Assembly: GCF_000260795.1 (NCBI RefSeq)
Contig: NZ_AJGU01000020.1
Coordinates: 1-43,791, forward strand
Reading direction: 5' to 3'
Origin: Treponema sp. JC4
GTDB taxonomy: Bacteria; Spirochaetota; Spirochaetia; Treponematales; Treponemataceae
Length of the DNA stretch: 43,791 nt
Made by a program: the position numbers and the translations under genes. Shown here piece after piece: positions 31,597 through 39,647 of this stretch (the first letter of the stretch is position 1; every line of letters begins with the position of its first letter). The notes below the pieces were generated by a model that was not told where the DNA came from, did not search any database, and saw nothing but the letters and a program-made list of their open reading frames with translations.

Positions 31597-32061
31597 ATGA
31601 GCAATACAATTGAAGACAGCTTAACATTGCTTGACGAATCATACATTGAGCAAATGGCGGACCTTTTTAAGAAAGCATTTGCAGGCGAACCATGGAACGA
31701 CGACTGGAGCGACCGCACTCAGCTTTTGGAATATGTAAAGGAAATTTCAGGCGGATACAATGCACTCAACTACGGTATTATCCGCGACGGAAAGCTTGCT
31801 GCAATGACGCTCGGAATGGTCCGTCACTGGTGGGAAGGGACGAACTACAACATCGAAGAGCTTTGCGTTGACCCGGCTCTTCAGGGACAGGGAATCGGAA
31901 CTCGTCTTTTAAAACTGGTTTCAGAAGAAATAAAGAAAAAAGGGTGCCACGGAATTTTCCTTCAGACTGACAGCGATAAGCCGGCCTTCAAGTTTTATTT
32001 GAAAAACGGATTCAACAATCTTGAAACTCATGTAAGCCTGTACAAGAACATTTTGCAATAG
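31597..32061 (+). CDS. GNAT N-acetyltransferase, 154 aa
   Basis: GEPWNDDWSDRTQLLEYV, DPALQGQGIGTRLLKLVSE CoA loop, GIFLQTDSDKPAFKFYLKNGF. This resembles small amino- or peptide-acetyltransferases (aac(6')-like GNATs), but the assignment is only to GNAT. AAGGAG lies 10 bases before the ATG. It is on the plus strand after the ferredoxin remnant. Confidence 0.87.
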   Translation: MSNTIEDSLTLLDESYIEQMADLFKKAFAGEPWNDDWSDRTQLLEYVKEISGGYNALNYGIIRDGKLAAMTLGMVRHWWEGTNYNIEELCVDPALQGQGIGTRLLKLVSEEIKKKGCHGIFLQTDSDKPAFKFYLKNGFNNLETHVSLYKNILQ

Positions 32062-32087
32062 AAAAATTGCGTACTAAAAAAACTTAC

Positions 32088-32198
32088 TCAGACCGAACTT
32101 GGCAAAGCATAAGCTTTACCCGGAGCAGGAAGCAGAATCATAAAGCAAATAAAAAGCAGTATGATTGCCGAAAGAATGCAGATAGCCAGACGAATCAT
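32088..32198 (-). pseudogene. Truncated membrane-anchor fragment, 36 aa
   Basis: IRLAICILSAIILLFICFMI followed by LLPAPGKAY: a single membrane segment that resembles the N-terminus of membrane-bound glycerophosphodiester phosphodiesterases, which continue with a catalytic HRG segment. That catalytic segment is absent and the frame ends soon after. It is downstream of the DUF3795 gene. The identity is a guess. Confidence 0.3.
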
Positions 32199-32235
32199 AT
32201 TTTTCACGCAAGCCTTCCTTTATCCAGCATTTTCT

Positions 32236-32568
32236 TTATATCCCGAGATTTTTTCTTGCTTCGTCATTGTTTATGGTGACCATTCCGACGGTCTTGCAGT
32301 TTTTGAGTTGAGCGCAAGAACCGCATGTTTCCATCTTTTTTGACTGGGCGCATTTTTTTATCTGGCACATGCTTTCGCAATATGGCGTTTTACGTCCGTC
32401 CATGCGGCAGCCGTCGCAGTTTATCATTTCCGGTGTGATTTCAACGCCGTTCAGTTCGCTCCAGTATTTCGCAGTTTTTTCACGCAAAGCCTGGTCGTTG
32501 TTTTGTGTGGCGATGTAAGCGTCGCATTTTTCGCAGTCTAAGCCGCAGTAAGCAATAAGTTTTTTCAT
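32236..32568 (-). CDS. DUF3795 cysteine-rich protein, 110 aa
   Basis: LIAYCGLDCEKCDAYIAT start, INCDGCRMDGRKTPYCESMCQIKKCAQSKKMETC and CAQLKNCKT: ten Cys residues arranged as in DUF3795 proteins, probably metal- or Fe-S-binding. ATG 32568 follows AAGGGG. An ATGCAT-motif copy lies 66 bases upstream. Another protein with this domain is encoded at 36421-37476. The function is unknown. Confidence 0.85.
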   Translation of the reverse strand: MKKLIAYCGLDCEKCDAYIATQNNDQALREKTAKYWSELNGVEITPEMINCDGCRMDGRKTPYCESMCQIKKCAQSKKMETCGSCAQLKNCKTVGMVTINNDEARKNLGI

Positions 32569-32633
32569 AATAGTACCCCTTTCTTTTTGATTCAATTATA
32601 GTACAGGAAGCGGAGAAAGGGATTGTTTTTCAG

Positions 32634-32663
32634 ACAAGATGCATTTTTTCAAGATGAAATGCA
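32634..32663 (+). repeat. ATGCAT motif, copy 2
   Basis: ACAAGATGCAT, eight bases, GATGAAATGCA, upstream of the minus-strand DUF3795 gene. The GCATTT and AAATGC of this copy can pair as a hairpin. Confidence 0.55.
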
Positions 32664-32695
32664 ATCAGTCCAAACTCATTCCGCTTCCTTGCAAT

Positions 32696-32830
32696 TTAAG
32701 AGTATTCTTTGTGATAATACAAAAGCCAGCCAGTCTGCCACAAGTCTTCTTTTACGCTCTGGTCGGTAACTTCTTCGATTGTTCCGCTCGCGCAGATTCC
32801 ATATTCATTTTTTCCATAGATTCCTTCCAC
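32696..32830 (-). pseudogene. PNPOx-fold fragment joined to a MarR tail
   Basis: VEGIYGKNEYGICASGTIEEV and DLWQTGWLLYYHKEYS match the middle of a pyridoxamine-oxidase-like general-stress protein. Its frame then stops at the point where a 35-base sequence (32676-32710), identical to the end of the MarR fragment at 28847-28881, begins. It is missing both ends. It directly follows the stop of a GNAT gene. Confidence 0.55.
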
Positions 32831-33355
32831 TTACAATCCTAATTCATACAAATAAAAATCAGTCCAGCCGGTGTTGTCGGCAAACCAATGCTGCTTCCCG
32901 CAAAATACAAAACCAAGACTTTCGTACAGTTTCTGAGCAGGAAGATTTGAAGAAAGTGCGTCAAAGCGGCAGGCTTTCATTTTTTTAGTCCGTCCAAGTT
33001 CCAGCGCAGACTGAATCATTTTCTTTCCGATTCCTTTTCCCTGAAAATCCGGCATGATTCCAAGAATATGAAGTACCATCACCTCGTCATCATTTGCCTC
33101 AACCTGCCATTTTACAGGATGATAATCTTCTCCCTGAGAGAACGTGATTGCGATCACTCCCGCAAGATTCCCATCCTCCATAAACAGGTACATGTTTCCA
33201 CCGTCGATGTACATTTGAATCATTTCGTCGGTTGGATGCTTTCCGTATTCCCAGCGGGCGTATTCCTTCATACTCGGCGTGCGGTTAATTATGTCGATGT
33301 ATGCCGACTTTATTTTTTCAAAATCCGAGGCAGATGCTTTTACAAGATTATTCAT
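32831..33355 (-). CDS. GNAT N-acetyltransferase, 174 aa
   Basis: VKASASDFEKIKSAYIDIINR start, GIMPDFQGKGIGKKMIQSALE CoA loop (in pieces), LSSNLPAQKLYESLGFVF. The VTFSQGEDYHPVKW-type central strand is present as ITFSQGEDYHPVKW. GGGGGAG precedes the ATG. It is the last intact gene of the operon that starts at 37476. The acceptor is unknown. Confidence 0.86.
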   Translation of the reverse strand: MNNLVKASASDFEKIKSAYIDIINRTPSMKEYARWEYGKHPTDEMIQMYIDGGNMYLFMEDGNLAGVIAITFSQGEDYHPVKWQVEANDDEVMVLHILGIMPDFQGKGIGKKMIQSALELGRTKKMKACRFDALSSNLPAQKLYESLGFVFCGKQHWFADNTGWTDFYLYELGL

Positions 33356-33402
33356 GCGCTCCCCCGACAGCCCAGTTTTTTCATTTTTGTTTTCTCTCCT
33401 TC

Positions 33403-33486
33403 CTATATCTCAAAATCCGCTCGGACTTCCAGGATGCTGCGGCTTTCCTTCAAAATTTCTTTGAGGCGGGAATCCAGATCGCTGTG
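33403..33486 (-). pseudogene. Transglutaminase 3' end remnant
   Basis: In the second frame this reads [23 protein letters not shown], which closely follows the end of the transglutaminase at 35831 (HTDLDARLKEIL...ILEVRA) but with several differences. It therefore comes from another copy. It is fused to the end of the GNAT gene upstream. Confidence 0.6.
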
Positions 33487-33958
33487 CAATTAAAATTTTT
33501 TTCATGCAAAGCGAGTCGGCCATGGAAACATAAGGCCCGTAATTCTTTATGATTTCAAATCCGAGCTTTTTATACACATGGCAGGATTCTTGCAGCAATT
33601 CGCCGGTCTCAAGGATTATATTCTTAAAACCAAGCTCCTTTGCCCAGTTAATCAACTCCTGAACGAGCCTTGTTCCGATTCCATGCCCCTGAAATTTTTC
33701 TCGCACAAAGATTCTTTTGAGTTCTACGGCATTTTCTATATCATCGTAAGTATATTCTCGCAAAGCTCCCGCCCCCACAACTTCATCGCCCGAATAAACG
33801 ACAACAGCTTCTTTTATATCATCAAGCAGATTGTATTGGTGATATTGCTTACGCTCGACAACCCTTCCAAGCCGCCTGTCTAAATCCAAATCCAAAAGGT
33901 AGCAATTTTCTATAAAATCACTATCGTTGCCGGAACATCTTTTCATTCGACAGTTCAT
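33410..33958 (-). CDS. GNAT acetyltransferase with a foreign C-terminal tail, 182 aa
   Basis: The GNAT core is intact: [50 protein letters not shown] and [12 protein letters not shown]. The natural end should be near the last MKKIL, but the stop is lost. Another about 24 residues ([18 protein letters not shown]...) come from an out-of-frame transglutaminase 3' end. The first residues overlap the PfkB gene boundary (two bases apart). Acetyltransferase activity is likely preserved. Confidence 0.82.
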
Positions 33959-33960
33959 TT

Positions 33961-34878
33961 TTACTTCTCGCTTCCAAGAGTTTTAATCAAATTTTGTACT
34001 TCTTCAAGCTTAGGCGGATTGAGCGGAAGCGGGAACCTTGAAATTGCAATGCCAGAACATGCGCTTGCAAACCGAACAAGTTTCTCATCGCTCATTTTGT
34101 GAAGCAGGCCGTACACACATCCAGCCTTAAATGTATCTCCGGCTCCCAAAGTGCTTCTGACTTCAACAGAAAAAGGCTTCATACGGTGGATTTTGCCGCC
34201 TTTTCGCCCATAAAGCATTTCACCGCCACCCTGAGTGATAATCGTGAGGCCTTCGCTCTCTGCCTGCATGAGTTTCATGATTTCTTCGGCAGACATTCCC
34301 TTGTAGTGCTGGGACGTGCATTCTTTGGAAACGACGTTGATTGCCGAATTCTTGTGCAAAGGCGAATCATGAGGGCTGTCGATTGTGACATAAGGCACGC
34401 CAAGTTTTTGGCAGAGTTCAGCCGCTAGCAATGTTTCAGAACCAAAGAAAGGGTCTATTGCAGCGACCTTACAGCCGGCGATGTCTTCTTTTTTGGGAAC
34501 GCTCCACCATCTTTTCCCACTCGAAAAAAGTGTCTGGAATCTTCCCATCGGTGAGCGAACAAGCCCTGCGATCACAACATAATCCATAACGCCCTTGTCA
34601 TCCTCTACAAAATTGAGAAGCGACAGGTCAACGTTCTTTTTTTCATAAAAGGCTTTGAGCATGGGCGCGACTTCTGTACCAATCCATGTACCGTCCATGC
34701 GAACCGAAACGCCAAGAGAATCAAGCACTGTTGCAGCAGTTCCAGTCTCACCGCCCGGAAGAAAATACTGATCTTTGATTTCAGAATATTCGTCAGGCTG
34801 CAAAAAACCGCCTTTCAGCAAGAATGAATGAGTTCCAAGCACTTGTCCGAACAAATAAGCTTCCATAACTTTTCTCAT
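33961..34878 (-). CDS. PfkB-family carbohydrate kinase, 305 aa
   Basis: [17 protein letters not shown] is the catalytic PfkB signature 2, and [19 protein letters not shown] lies in the substrate domain. [11 protein letters not shown] and LDAFFGSE-like [11 protein letters not shown] are present. It phosphorylates a sugar or nucleoside at an unknown position. ATG 34878 is adjoined by GGGGAG; a second ATG four codons later gives a more usual start ([10 protein letters not shown]). It is in an operon with transglutaminase genes. Confidence 0.85.
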
Positions 34879-34899
34879 CTCCCCTGTTTCAATGAAAAT

Positions 34900-35787
34900 T
34901 TAATTTAAACCACCGCGCAAAATCCTGAACTTTGTCTGATTTTCCCAGATTTGACAGAGCGCAGGAAAATTTTTGTCCGGCTCCAGCATTAGTTCTGCAA
35001 GCTTGTCCAGTTCATCGAGTTCTTCTTCGCTCAATTTAAAATCCTTAAATACAACATATTCCGGCTGATGAAGAAAAATTATTTCCTCGTTCATAAGGCA
35101 GTGAAAGTCATAAAAAAGAGCGCGTATTGCAGCCGCAAGTCCGTAAGTAACCGGCCAGGAAGCAAAGGACACCTGTTTTTCGGAAAGTTCTCCCCGGCGG
35201 AGTTTTAAATATGCCTGACCGCCTGTGAGATATCGTTCTCGAGGAATATTGTTTGGATCAAAACTGATGTTGGGGTCAAGGTGAATGTCTGCATCGGTCA
35301 AAATCCAGCAATCAGATTTTTGATCGTACCATTCCGTAATCCAGTGGTCCCGATTTTCACCATCTTCCTTGATGTAAGGCGCAAATCCGCTTCGAACACG
35401 GGCTGGAATTCCTTTTGCTTTTAAAGTTGCAGCCAGCATGATTGCCTGACAGCGGCATGTGATATGAATCTTGTCCTTTGCGCTTCGATTTACCGAATAT
35501 TCAGGGTTCAGACGCAAAAGTTCAGCAAACATGCTCAGGGCATTTGGAAACCAGTCTTCCTCAAAATTAAGGCGGGTCAAAGGAACCTGGCTCAAATCTC
35601 CCCAGAAACCATCTTTTTCCATCCTTGTCGCAGGATTCAAAAGTCCTACAGGATGAATTGTCTGCTTTCTCTGTAAAATGCAAAGCTCATTGATATCATC
35701 AGGAAGATTTCTGGCAAAATCCCGGTAAAGTCCCAGTTCTGTAAAAGGGCTTGTTTTTTTGTAAAATTCGCAGATTTCCTTTTTCAT
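34900..35787 (-). CDS. Transglutaminase-like cysteine protein, 295 aa
   Basis: The catalytic triad is readable as Cys in KIHITCRCQAIMLAATLKAKGIPARVRSG (in pieces), His in RDHWITEWY and Asp in WILTDADI. These are the transglut_core motifs. The C-terminal 100 residues are unfamiliar. The family includes peptide-cleaving or cross-linking enzymes. AGGGAG precedes the ATG. It is next to a second transglutaminase gene with a different architecture. Confidence 0.82.
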   Translation of the reverse strand: MKKEICEFYKKTSPFTELGLYRDFARNLPDDINELCILQRKQTIHPVGLLNPATRMEKDGFWGDLSQVPLTRLNFEEDWFPNALSMFAELLRLNPEYSVNRSAKDKIHITCRCQAIMLAATLKAKGIPARVRSGFAPYIKEDGENRDHWITEWYDQKSDCWILTDADIHLDPNISFDPNNIPRERYLTGGQAYLKLRRGELSEKQVSFASWPVTYGLAAAIRALFYDFHCLMNEEIIFLHQPEYVVFKDFKLSEEELDELDKLAELMLEPDKNFPALCQIWENQTKFRILRGGLN

Positions 35788-35830
35788 TTTTTGCTCCCTA
35801 TTTTATTACCTCATCCTATTCAATGTCGTT

Positions 35831-36406
35831 TCACCATTCCGCGCGAACTTCAAGAATGTTGCCGCTCGTATTTAGAATTTCTTTAAGCCGCGCGTCCAAA
35901 TCAGTGTGGTTGTCGCAGTAATCTTTTTCGCCAAATTCAGGGCGGGCGGGAAAGGCAAGAATTTCTTTTTCGAGACTGAACTGAGCGTTTACCCCGGCTT
36001 TGTTTCCGCGTGCATCAAGGCGAATCCATTTTTGCAACGAATCGATATAGACAGTGTTCAATGCATGGATAATATAGCCGTCGCTTGCATCATCGGCACG
36101 TGTCAGATACTGGTAGCTTATTCCGCCAGGTATTTTATTTGCACGAAGCAGGGCTGCGAGCAGGCATGATTTTGTCCAGCAGATGCCGGTTCCGTTTTTG
36201 AGCACGTCGCTTGCCTTTTTTGAGACCACGGTGAGCCTTGCGTCCCAACTGTGGGGAATCTCGTCGCGCACAAATCTGTATGCCCTTTCGATGTAGTCCA
36301 CCTCATCAGAAGAAGCTGCTTTCAGTTCGTCCGCTTTCTGCACAAGCAGCGGATTTGAAAAATCAATACAGTCCGTTTCCCTTAAGAATTCAGATAAATC
36401 TTCCAT
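35831..36406 (-). CDS. Transglutaminase-like protein, 191 aa
   Basis: Cys in NGTGICWTKSCLLAALLRANKIP, His in SDGYIIHALNTVYID, Asp in KWIRLDARGN, in the order of the transglut_core domain. SWDARLTVVSKKASDVLK precedes. It ends with LKEILNTSGNILEVRAEW, of which a diverged copy is fused to the GNAT at 33410. The gene lies between another transglutaminase gene and a DUF3795 gene. Confidence 0.83.
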   Translation of the reverse strand: MEDLSEFLRETDCIDFSNPLLVQKADELKAASSDEVDYIERAYRFVRDEIPHSWDARLTVVSKKASDVLKNGTGICWTKSCLLAALLRANKIPGGISYQYLTRADDASDGYIIHALNTVYIDSLQKWIRLDARGNKAGVNAQFSLEKEILAFPARPEFGEKDYCDNHTDLDARLKEILNTSGNILEVRAEW

Positions 36407-36420
36407 TAAGCTTTTTCTCC

Positions 36421-37476
36421 CTACCTGTTCTCTTCAAGAATCCTCAGGCCGTCTTCGATTTCCTCGCCAAGGACTTCCTGAATTTTCTGGAAATTCTTTT
36501 TCTTGTGAAGGCTGTCGAGAACTTTCAATAATTCCTTTTTGCCGTGTTTTTGTATGAAAAGAGCCATCGCCCTTATGGCGTTTGTATCTTTGCCCAATGA
36601 GTAAAAGCCTTTTTTGCAATCATAAAGCTCGTCGCATTCATAGCAGCCGTCAAGGCCTTTTTCTTTGCAGCAGGCTGTGTTGGGGCATACACCGTCTGGG
36701 GAACAGGTCGCGAACGAACAGGTGTTGTAAATTGTCCTGCACGAACCGCACCAGGCCGTAAGAAAACAGTGATTGCAGGAAAGCCCGCAGCAGGCAATCT
36801 GGTCTACGCCTTTTTTTGCCTCCTGACACAGCTTGTTTTTGATTCGACGCATTGCTTCCACGTGCATAATCCAGTGGCGGGAAAATGGCATCTGTATCAA
36901 GCCTTTTACATTTTTACCGCACCAGAAATCAATCAGCCAGGAAGCAGAATCGTCGTCACTGACGCACTCGCCTGCAATAAGTCTTTCTTTGTCCTCAACC
37001 GAAAACTTCCGCTTTAAGTCTGAAAATCGCAGGCTCTTCAAAAGCTCATTTGTGGAATCCATCACCGCCTTGCAATAGTCATAAAGGGCTTTTACGTTGA
37101 GCTTTTTTGAAAAATCAATCATCGCCTCGCCGGCAAGCTCGTTTCCGGTTGTAATAATCGGGCTGCTTATTTTCTCTATCCAATTGCTTTCAAAAAGAAT
37201 CTGCCTGTTATTCAAAATCAATGTGTGAGCTACAATGTCTTCGATGCGGAAAAGATGCCAGAGCGACCATGCGAGAGTTGAATTATGATTTTTGTCGCCG
37301 TGACCAAAGGGAAGCTGATAAAAAGCTACCGGAGGAAATGTTTTTACAATAGAAGTAATCTGCTCAAACAAGTTGCCGCGTAATTCAAGAAGAAGATTTA
37401 TGCCTTCAGAGAAGGTCGCTTCCTTAGAAATGAGAGTTTGCATTTTTTTATTTTTTTCTGACCATTCTTTATCCAT
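36421..37476 (-). CDS. DinB-like and DUF3795 fusion protein, 351 aa
   Basis: Residues about 20-215 form a DinB-type four-helix bundle with metal-ligand His candidates (TLAWSLWHLFRIEDIVAHT, SRHWIMHVEAMRRIKNKL). Residues about 225-290 hold a dense cysteine domain, DQIACCGLSCNHC, WCGSC, CSFATC, CPNTACC and CYECDELYDC, like DUF3795. It begins the operon down to 32831. An ATGCAT-motif copy lies about 120 bases upstream. A thiol- or metal-related role is plausible. Confidence 0.82.
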   Translation of the reverse strand: MDKEWSEKNKKMQTLISKEATFSEGINLLLELRGNLFEQITSIVKTFPPVAFYQLPFGHGDKNHNSTLAWSLWHLFRIEDIVAHTLILNNRQILFESNWIEKISSPIITTGNELAGEAMIDFSKKLNVKALYDYCKAVMDSTNELLKSLRFSDLKRKFSVEDKERLIAGECVSDDDSASWLIDFWCGKNVKGLIQMPFSRHWIMHVEAMRRIKNKLCQEAKKGVDQIACCGLSCNHCFLTAWCGSCRTIYNTCSFATCSPDGVCPNTACCKEKGLDGCYECDELYDCKKGFYSLGKDTNAIRAMALFIQKHGKKELLKVLDSLHKKKNFQKIQEVLGEEIEDGLRILEENR

Positions 37477-37594
37477 GTTAAGCTCCGTTATAAATATTCA
37501 TTAGTAAGCTATAAAATCCTTCATACCAAAAATCTCCCAATCATTTAATACTGGCATTATATATAATAGCTTTATTAAATAGAACGGCTTTCAG

Positions 37595-37625
37595 ATAAGA
37601 TGCATATTTGTACAGATGAAATACA
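37595..37625 (+). repeat. ATGCAT motif, copy 3
   Basis: ATAAGATGCAT, nine bases, GATGAAATACA, between the DinB/DUF3795 gene start and the MerR gene end. The second half has one change from the other copies. Confidence 0.5.
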
Positions 37626-37637
37626 GTCGGCAAAAAG

Positions 37638-37674
37638 TAAAAAAGTATAACCCGTCTGCCGTATGACAGACGGG
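37638..37674 (-). terminator. Intrinsic terminator after the MerR gene
   Basis: CCCGTCTG (37651-37658) pairs with CAGACGGG (37667-37674). On the minus strand the hairpin is followed by a T-rich stretch (TTATACTTTTTTAC), so it terminates MerR transcription. Confidence 0.75.
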
Positions 37675-37682
37675 AACTTTCA

Positions 37683-38474
37683 TTACTCTATCGGAAGCTG
37701 AATTTCTGTAAGCCAGTCGTCAACAGAATCCTTGTTCCAGATTCCGTCGATGTAACATTCGCGGCTGAGTCCTGCGATTTTGTAGCCATTTTCTTCGGCA
37801 TATTTCATAATGAAAGCGTAAGCCTCGCCAATCTGATCGTAAGCTCCTTTATGGAAAATGCTTAAGACTTTTACGGCAGGAAGTTTTTTGAACTTGATAT
37901 TCTCGCTCTCCTGTCCAAAGTCGGTAACGGCTTCCACATGGCGGATAAGAACGTTGTTTTCCCGATATTCGCCATCTGGGTATTCACAGAATTCGTAAGG
38001 CGGTTCCGCACAGTTTAGGTTTGGATTGAGCTTTTTGAATTCTTCGCCAATTGCAGGAATTACATGCATCATATCTGAATATTTTGCGAGTCTTTTTTCC
38101 GCAATGTAGACAATCTGCTCCGGGATATTTTTTACTGTAACCTGATACTTCATAGTAGTTTTCTCCAAAATATGTTTGATAATTGAAAGACGGACGTCAA
38201 TTTCTTTTTGCTGAACTTGGAGTTGCAGGGCTTTTTCTTCAAGGATTTTGCGCGCATTATTTCCTTTAAAAATTGCCTTGATTTCTTCAATCGACAAGTC
38301 AAGCTGGCGGTAAGATTTGATTTTTGCCGCCTGCCTCAGTTGTTCAGTCGTGTAAAAGCGGTATCCCGTCCATTCGTCAACGGAAGCAGGAATCAGAAGG
38401 CCTTCCTTTTCGTAGAATCTGAGTGCCTTTACAGTCATCTGACACAGCTTTGAAAACTCACCGATTTTCAGCAT
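37683..38474 (-). CDS. MerR-family regulator with GyrI-like effector domain, 263 aa
   Basis: The MerR winged helix is LKIGEFSKLCQMTVKALRFYEKEGLL at residues 2-27. A long coiled coil of about residues 75-110 follows. The C-terminal half (about 115-263) matches the GyrI-like effector-binding fold (YIAEKRLAKYSDM ... LSIFHKGAYDQIGEAYAFI, ending WLTEIQLPI). ATG 38474 is chosen over an upstream one because GGAGGA precedes it. It is a BmrR/TipA-like multidrug-type sensor. A MerR operator lies directly upstream, so it should regulate itself. Confidence 0.88.
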   Translation of the reverse strand: MLKIGEFSKLCQMTVKALRFYEKEGLLIPASVDEWTGYRFYTTEQLRQAAKIKSYRQLDLSIEEIKAIFKGNNARKILEEKALQLQVQQKEIDVRLSIIKHILEKTTMKYQVTVKNIPEQIVYIAEKRLAKYSDMMHVIPAIGEEFKKLNPNLNCAEPPYEFCEYPDGEYRENNVLIRHVEAVTDFGQESENIKFKKLPAVKVLSIFHKGAYDQIGEAYAFIMKYAEENGYKIAGLSRECYIDGIWNKDSVDDWLTEIQLPIE

Positions 38475-38500
38475 AAGATTTCGTCCTCCAACTGATATGA

Positions 38501-38531
38501 AGTCTAAGTTATCCCTTAAGGGGAGAGTCAA
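38501..38531 (-). promoter_or_regulatory. MerR-type promoter and operator
   Basis: On the minus strand TTGACT and TAGACT are spaced by 19 bases, as in MerR-controlled promoters (17 is usual). The spacer holds the palindrome CCCTTAAGGG (38513-38522), extended by CTCC and GATA. It lies 27 bases before the MerR ATG. Confidence 0.75.
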
Positions 38532-38564
38532 GAAAGATTCTAAAATATTCTGAGAATTTTTTCA

Positions 38565-38595
38565 TGCATTTCATCGCTCAATCCATGCATCTTGT
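38565..38595 (-). repeat. ATGCAT motif, copy 4
   Basis: On the minus strand ACAAGATGCAT, nine bases, GATGAAATGCA. It stands between the MerR gene and the divergent phosphotransferase gene (start 38649). Confidence 0.55.
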
Positions 38596-38648
38596 CTGAA
38601 ATCAGTTGTTCTTCATAGAAAAATATCATAATAATTATACAAGGAAAT

Positions 38649-39482
38649 ATGATTAAGATAGATGATTTACAGCTTATAGGCTCCGGTGCAACGGCAAATG
38701 TCTATTTATATGACAAGAACAAGATCATTAAGTTATTCAACAATGATTATGACATTAACGCTGTTAATTATGAAGCTAAAATCGCACAAGAGATTAATGA
38801 CTCATGCATCACTGCGCCAAAATTTTATCAGACAATTATAATCAACGGGCAAAATGGTATAGTCTATGAATATGTTGAAGGTGAATTACTGTTTTCCCTG
38901 CTGGTAAAATCTTCCTTGCCGCAAGGCATAAAGCTGATAAAAAAATTAGCACAAACCCAAATCAGCATTAATCAAAAAAGAAATAACAATATTACAAGCC
39001 AAATTGACCGTTTTTCCTATCTGATTAATAAATCAACTGGAATAGAATCATACAAAGATGTCCTGATTGAGGGCTTGAAATCAATAAAACAGGATAATTG
39101 TATTTGTCATGGTGATTTACATGCGGGAAACATAATAGTAAACAGCTCAGGTTATGTAGCGATAGACTGGATGAATTGTTATGCAGGAAATAAAGAAGGC
39201 GATTTGATACGAAGTTATTTGATGTTAGTTTCGCCATATATTCCTTTTCCCGCCGGAAGAATCATAAGAATATTGTTCAGGATTTATAAAAATATACTTG
39301 GTCATGTTTATATGAATGAGTATTTGAAACTTACCAAACTGAAGAAAAAAGAGCTTAGGAAATGGTATTCAATAATTGCCGCCTCACGATTAGCTGACAA
39401 TATTCCTAATGAAGAGAAGTGGTTAATAAAAATCATCAGGAAGAACATCAATTACCTAAAAAAACTTCAACCGAGGGTTTGA
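38649..39482 (+). CDS. Aminoglycoside/choline-type phosphotransferase, 277 aa
   Basis: A protein-kinase-like fold: nucleotide-binding loop GSGATANV (residues 11-18), Brenner motif HGDLHAGN (154-161, catalytic Asp156) and IDWMN (Asp173). This is the pattern of the APH/choline kinase/LicA group. The gene is AT-rich relative to its flanks, which suggests transfer. AAGGAA precedes the ATG. The substrate (aminoglycoside, choline or sugar) is not decidable from motifs. An ATGCAT-motif copy lies about 55 bases upstream. Confidence 0.8.
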   Translation: MIKIDDLQLIGSGATANVYLYDKNKIIKLFNNDYDINAVNYEAKIAQEINDSCITAPKFYQTIIINGQNGIVYEYVEGELLFSLLVKSSLPQGIKLIKKLAQTQISINQKRNNNITSQIDRFSYLINKSTGIESYKDVLIEGLKSIKQDNCICHGDLHAGNIIVNSSGYVAIDWMNCYAGNKEGDLIRSYLMLVSPYIPFPAGRIIRILFRIYKNILGHVYMNEYLKLTKLKKKELRKWYSIIAASRLADNIPNEEKWLIKIIRKNINYLKKLQPRV

Positions 39483-39515
39483 AATATTTTCTGTAAATAG
39501 TGGAGTAGAAAACAA

Positions 39516-39647
39516 ATGATCAGAGAAGTAAAAAGGGAAGAAATACCGGACTGTGTAAGCCTTATAAAGAAAGCATTTTTGACCGTTGCAGATGAATTTG
39601 GATTTACGGAAGAGAATGCACCGAGATTTACTGCATTTGCAACCAAT
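39516..39647 (+). pseudogene. GNAT N-terminal fragment
   Basis: IREVKREEIPDCVSLIKKAFLTVADEFGFTEENAP is the start of a GNAT (about 44 codons). The frame then enters a copy of the MATE 3' end, in which it translates as unrelated sequence to a stop at 39737. There is no CoA loop. The gene was cut off by the arrival of the MATE segment. Confidence 0.65.

Noticed and set aside
32067-32343. Plus-strand small open frames after the GNAT gene
   Set aside because: They are basic or low-complexity shadows opposite the DUF3795 gene and the membrane-anchor fragment.
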